A stretch of 64,000 nt of DNA from Bacteroidales bacterium (GTDB taxonomy: Bacteria > Bacteroidota > Bacteroidia > Bacteroidales > UBA932), in assembly GCA_017619675.1 (NCBI GenBank), contig JAFZRX010000008.1, positions 119,162 through 183,161 of the forward strand. Reading direction: 5' to 3'. Positions 61,617 to 64,000 of this stretch are shown piece after piece; position 1 is the stretch's first letter; each line of letters begins with the position of its first letter. The position numbers and the translations under genes were made by a program. The notes beneath the pieces are model-generated. The model had not been told where the DNA came from. It made no database searches and saw nothing but the letters and a program-made list of their open reading frames with translations.

Positions 61617-63161
61617 ATGAGAAAGGCCCTGAGATTGATTTTTGTCCTGGCAGTGCTGGCCTTGGCGGCCTGCGCCAAGAAGGATCCACTGGTAGTTAAG
61701 ACTGAGGCGGGATACGTCCGCGGTTTCTATGAGGACGGGATGCTGTCCTTCCGCTCCATCCCTTACATGAAGGCGGAAAGGTTCATGCCGCCGGAGAAAC
61801 CGGACAAGTGGGACGGCATAAAAGACTGCCTGCAGTACCCTCCGCAGGCCACGCAGTGGGTGAACGGGCGCGCAATGCCGGACAGCGTGATGTCCGAGCA
61901 GGGCGCCTGCTACCTCAATGTGTGGACTGACGGCTCCAAGCAGAAAAAGCCGGTCATAGTGTGGCTGCACGGAGGCGGATTCGCTTCGGGTTCGGGAAAC
62001 GCGTCGCCGTTCTATACGGGAAAGACGCTGGCGCGCAAGGGTACCGTCTGCGTTACAATCAATCACAGGCTTGACATACTGGGTTACCTGGACCTGTCGG
62101 CCGCATCGGACAAGTACAAATATTCCGCAAATGTGGGAATGATGGACGTTGTGGCCGCACTGCAGTGGGTTCACGACAACATAGCCGCCTTTGGCGGTGA
62201 CCCGGACAACGTTACGGTGTTCGGGGAATCCGGCGGCGGCGGAAAGGTGGGCACGCTGATGTGCATGCCGTCCGCCAAGGGCCTGTTCCATAAGGCCATC
62301 ATCATGAGCGGAACCATTATCAACATAATGACGCAGGAGATGTCGCAGGCCCTGGGCCTGGCCATGCTGGACCAGTTCGGCCTCACAAAGGACCAGGTCG
62401 ATGAGCTGCAGAAGGTTCCGTACGAGGACCTCTACCGCACAGGGCAGCGGGCCATGGCTGCGAGCATCGGCATCCGGCCGGTGGGAAGCCCCAAGATGTG
62501 GGGCTTCGGCCCGGCGCCGGATGGCGAAGTGCTGCTCCAGCAGCCCTTCGGCCCCGCGTTCAGCCCCGTCTCCGACGACGTCCCCCTGATTATAGGCACC
62601 ACCTTCAACGAACTCCAGCGCTCCTACTACGCGCAGAAGGATATGACCTTGGACCAGGCCAAGGACATCCTTCGCGCCACGTACGGAGACCAGACCGACG
62701 CCTACGTGGAGGCCTTTGGCAAGGCCTATCCGGGCTTCATCCCGCAGGATCTGGTTTCTGTCGATCAGATGTTCCGTCCCAGGACCCTCCGCACCTCCGA
62801 CGCCCGCGCTGACCAGCACGTGGCTCCTGTGTACGTGTACATGTTCGGCTGGAAGTCCCCGGTCCGCGGCGGCACTGCCGGCGCCGCGCACGGGTACGAA
62901 CTGCCGTTCGTCTTCGGAAACCCTGACATGGGGGAGAACATCGTTGGCGAGCTGACGCCTTCCGTAATTGACCTTGCAGACAAGATGAGTTCCGTCTGGG
63001 TGAACTTCGCCAAGACCGGCGATCCCAACGTGGAGGGCCTCCCTCACTGGGAGCCCTACAAGAGTTCCGGGGGCGCAATCATGTACTTTGACAACACCAG
63101 TTCCATCAAATACGACTATGACCGTGACCTGGTCACCATCATGCAGTCCGTAATGGAGTGA
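61617..63161 (+). CDS. Carboxylesterase type B lipoprotein
   Basis: A 514-residue predicted lipoprotein (lipobox AACAKK, cysteine about residue 19). The alpha/beta-hydrolase type B pattern is clear: WLHGGGFASGSGN near 118 for the oxyanion hole, nucleophile serine in FGESGGGGKV near 205, and a late catalytic His in HGYELPFVFGN near 427. It would hydrolyse ester bonds of imported or host-derived compounds, or acetylated glycans, at the cell surface or in the periplasm. Substrate unknown. It has its own promoter. Confidence 0.87.
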   Translation: MRKALRLIFVLAVLALAACAKKDPLVVKTEAGYVRGFYEDGMLSFRSIPYMKAERFMPPEKPDKWDGIKDCLQYPPQATQWVNGRAMPDSVMSEQGACYLNVWTDGSKQKKPVIVWLHGGGFASGSGNASPFYTGKTLARKGTVCVTINHRLDILGYLDLSAASDKYKYSANVGMMDVVAALQWVHDNIAAFGGDPDNVTVFGESGGGGKVGTLMCMPSAKGLFHKAIIMSGTIINIMTQEMSQALGLAMLDQFGLTKDQVDELQKVPYEDLYRTGQRAMAASIGIRPVGSPKMWGFGPAPDGEVLLQQPFGPAFSPVSDDVPLIIGTTFNELQRSYYAQKDMTLDQAKDILRATYGDQTDAYVEAFGKAYPGFIPQDLVSVDQMFRPRTLRTSDARADQHVAPVYVYMFGWKSPVRGGTAGAAHGYELPFVFGNPDMGENIVGELTPSVIDLADKMSSVWVNFAKTGDPNVEGLPHWEPYKSSGGAIMYFDNTSSIKYDYDRDLVTIMQSVME

Positions 63162-63176
63162 TTTTTTGCGGAATTG

Positions 63177-63207
63177 TTTGCGAATTAAATAAAAAGAAGT
63201 ATTTTTG
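63177..63207 (+). promoter_or_regulatory. Promoter of tRNA-Leu
   Basis: TTTG (63177-63180), 19-bp spacer and TATTTTTG (63200-63207), both exact, 30 bp before the tRNA. Confidence 0.8.
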
Positions 63208-63237
63208 CAGTCCCTAAAGACATATAGGTCTACAACT

Positions 63238-63320
63238 GCGGCAGTGGTGAAATGGTAGACACGCTACTTTGAGGGGGTAGTGGGCATTGGCCTGTGTGAG
63301 TTCGAGTCTCACCTGCCGCA
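63238..63320 (+). tRNA. tRNA-Leu (anticodon GAG)
   Basis: An 83-nt class II tRNA. Acceptor stem GCGGCAG/CTGCCGC, anticodon loop TTGAGGG giving GAG (reads CUC/CUU), variable arm and T arm GAGTTCGAGTCTC. CCA is not encoded. Confidence 0.93.
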
Positions 63321-63321
63321 C

Positions 63322-63355
63322 AAAAAAGCAACATCTGAAATGATGTTGCTTTTTT
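63322..63355 (+). terminator. Terminator of tRNA-Leu
   Basis: A perfect 14-bp stem AAAAAAGCAACATC/GATGTTGCTTTTTT right after the tRNA. Confidence 0.88.
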
Positions 63356-63357
63356 GT

Positions 63358-63365
63358 TATATTTG
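63358..63365 (+). promoter_or_regulatory. -7 box TATATTTG of the small membrane protein
   Basis: An exact match 25 bp before the ATG at 63391. It directly follows the tRNA terminator. Confidence 0.45.
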
Positions 63366-63390
63366 TATGGTTAGATTAGATTATTTAGAT

Positions 63391-63615
63391 ATGAAACGAA
63401 CATTCTTAGAGAAACTTATTGTGGTCATTGCCTGGGCAGGTTTGGTAGGTGGTATCCTTTTCAGCATCCTCTACAGCAAAGGAATCTTGGAGTCTGGAGC
63501 TGATATGAGTTTTCCAACCGGAATTGCCTGTCTGCTCGGAGGAGTTTTCGCCTCTGTATGCTTCTGGGCCGTCCTCCTGGAGCTAATCTCCATCTCCGAC
63601 CGCCTCAAAAAATAG
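63391..63615 (+). CDS. Small two-TM protein, unknown
   Basis: A 74-residue protein with hydrophobic segments at about 8-28 and 42-65. The ATG at 63391 is chosen because it avoids reading through the tRNA and lies after a promoter box. No family is recognised. Confidence 0.55.
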   Translation: MKRTFLEKLIVVIAWAGLVGGILFSILYSKGILESGADMSFPTGIACLLGGVFASVCFWAVLLELISISDRLKK

Positions 63616-63648
63616 ACATTCCTTCAATTTGCCGTGGTGCGTAAGGCC

Positions 63649-63734
63649 CTGATAATCAGCCAAATCAACTAATCGATACCCTTCATTTTGAGTGGTATCA
63701 GACTGCTCATTATTTTGAATATCAACCAGTTATC
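63649..63734 (+). repeat. REP-like element related to the RAYT flanks
   Basis: CTGATAATCAGCCA (63649-63662) resembles the right flank of the RAYT gene. A stem GATACC/GGTATC (63675-63680 and 63694-63699) follows. CAACCAGTTATC (63723-63734) repeats 3097-3108 exactly. This distant copy supports a repeat family served by the transposase at 3193. Confidence 0.5.
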
Positions 63735-63794
63735 CGCCACCTGTTTTTTCGGCCTGTCTTAGACATATTCAACCATTACAACTGATCCAGTCCC

Positions 63795-63918
63795 GGCGAA
63801 GGGAGGTGGTGCCTGAAAAACCTTCCGCTTCGCTCCATCCCGTCTGGCGCAAGCGCCATCCACCCGTTCACGAGGCCACGGGCGGCCACGGGTTTTCCAG
63901 GCACCACCTCCCTTCGCC
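63795..63918 (+). repeat. Foldback element with 28-bp inverted arms
   Basis: The left arm (63795-63822) and right arm (63891-63918) are reverse complements with one mismatch. Between them a short perfect stem TGGCGC/GCGCCA and other GC-rich pairing are visible. It could be a MITE, a repeat-derived hairpin or a large terminator. No coding content. Confidence 0.7.
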
Positions 63919-64000
63919 ACCCCCTCCCAAACTCCACCCCCTCCCAAACTCCACCCCCTCCCAAACTCCACCCCCTCCCAAACTCCACCCCCTCCCAAAC
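63917..64000 (+). repeat. Tandem repeat, 17-bp unit
   Basis: CCACCCCCTCCCAAACT repeats about 4.9 times to the window edge with no mismatch seen. It begins at the right end of the foldback. The complementary strand is G-rich with runs of five G, so it could form quadruplex structures. The array continues beyond the window. Confidence 0.85.

Noticed and set aside
63759-63998. Gly/Trp-rich minus-strand frames at the right edge
   Set aside because: They are translations of the 17-bp tandem repeat and foldback. The unit is not a multiple of three, so no protein repeat is maintained.

Overview
This window comes from a member of the Bacteroidales. The evidence is the TAnnTTTG type -7 promoter boxes upstream of many genes, the UpxY-type NusG paralogue heading a capsule operon, fimbrillin-like and BspA-like surface lipoproteins, a ribosomal protein S16 with a long Ala/Lys/Glu tail, and the sufB-sufC-sufD chromosome segment. 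Genus cannot be fixed from the sequence alone. Base composition is a mosaic. The housekeeping genes (52-63 kb) and the capsule export genes (5-10 kb) are GC-rich, while much of 10-30 kb is clearly AT-rich and looks acquired.

Layout. 1-2974: the tail of one surface protein, a fimbrillin-like lipoprotein, and a CpsB/YwqE-type capsule phosphatase. 3.0-4.2 kb: a single-domain Y1 (RAYT-type) transposase flanked by repeats. 4.2-10.3 kb: promoter, leader, upxY, a long CapD/WbpM-type nucleotide-sugar dehydratase, the Wza-type exporter and the Wzc-type tyrosine kinase. 10.3-18.8 kb: three AT-rich three-gene cassettes of conflict-system character placed around fnlA, namely a P-loop (KAP-like) NTPase with a 4-TM protein, a HEPN protein with two partners, and a GHKL-ATPase/STAS set. 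A broken second fnlA copy lies between the last two. 19.1-32.3 kb: capsule assembly genes (LicD, Wzx, Wzy, four GT4 enzymes, SDR, initiating sugar-phosphate transferase, ATP-grasp ligase, DegT aminotransferase). 32.3-44.1 kb: a VanZ-like protein, a nucleotidyltransferase-like protein, two short peptides with a YxxP leader-like motif each preceding a giant surface lipoprotein, and a leftward HprK-like/PqqD-like pair. 44.1-44.6 kb: a probable structured RNA. 44.7-50.9 kb: sugar-nucleotide genes (UDP-GlcA 4-epimerase-like, GHMP kinase, nucleotidyltransferase, FnlB, FnlC) with an AbiH-family defence gene among them. 50.9-63.6 kb: OmpA-family protein, HAD phosphatase, DUF3667 protein, a frameshifted outer-membrane gene, tRNA-Leu, sufB-pnuC-OMP-sufC-sufD-ispE, DUF975, rimM-rpsP, carboxylesterase, a second tRNA-Leu and a small membrane protein. 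63.6-64 kb: repeats running off the window.

How it works together. The 4-51 kb block looks like one capsule/O-antigen region of the Wzx/Wzy type. UpxY would keep RNA polymerase elongating through it, the PglC-like transferase would start the repeat unit, GT4 enzymes would extend it, Wzx/Wzy/Wza/Wzc would flip, polymerise and export it, and CpsB would reset Wzc. FnlA, FnlB and FnlC, which together make UDP-L-FucNAc, are all present but split by about 35 kb. Probable defence genes sit at several points within the locus. The peptide, HprK-like, PqqD-like and nucleotidyltransferase-like genes look like parts of a peptide-modification system but lack the usual cyclase and protease.
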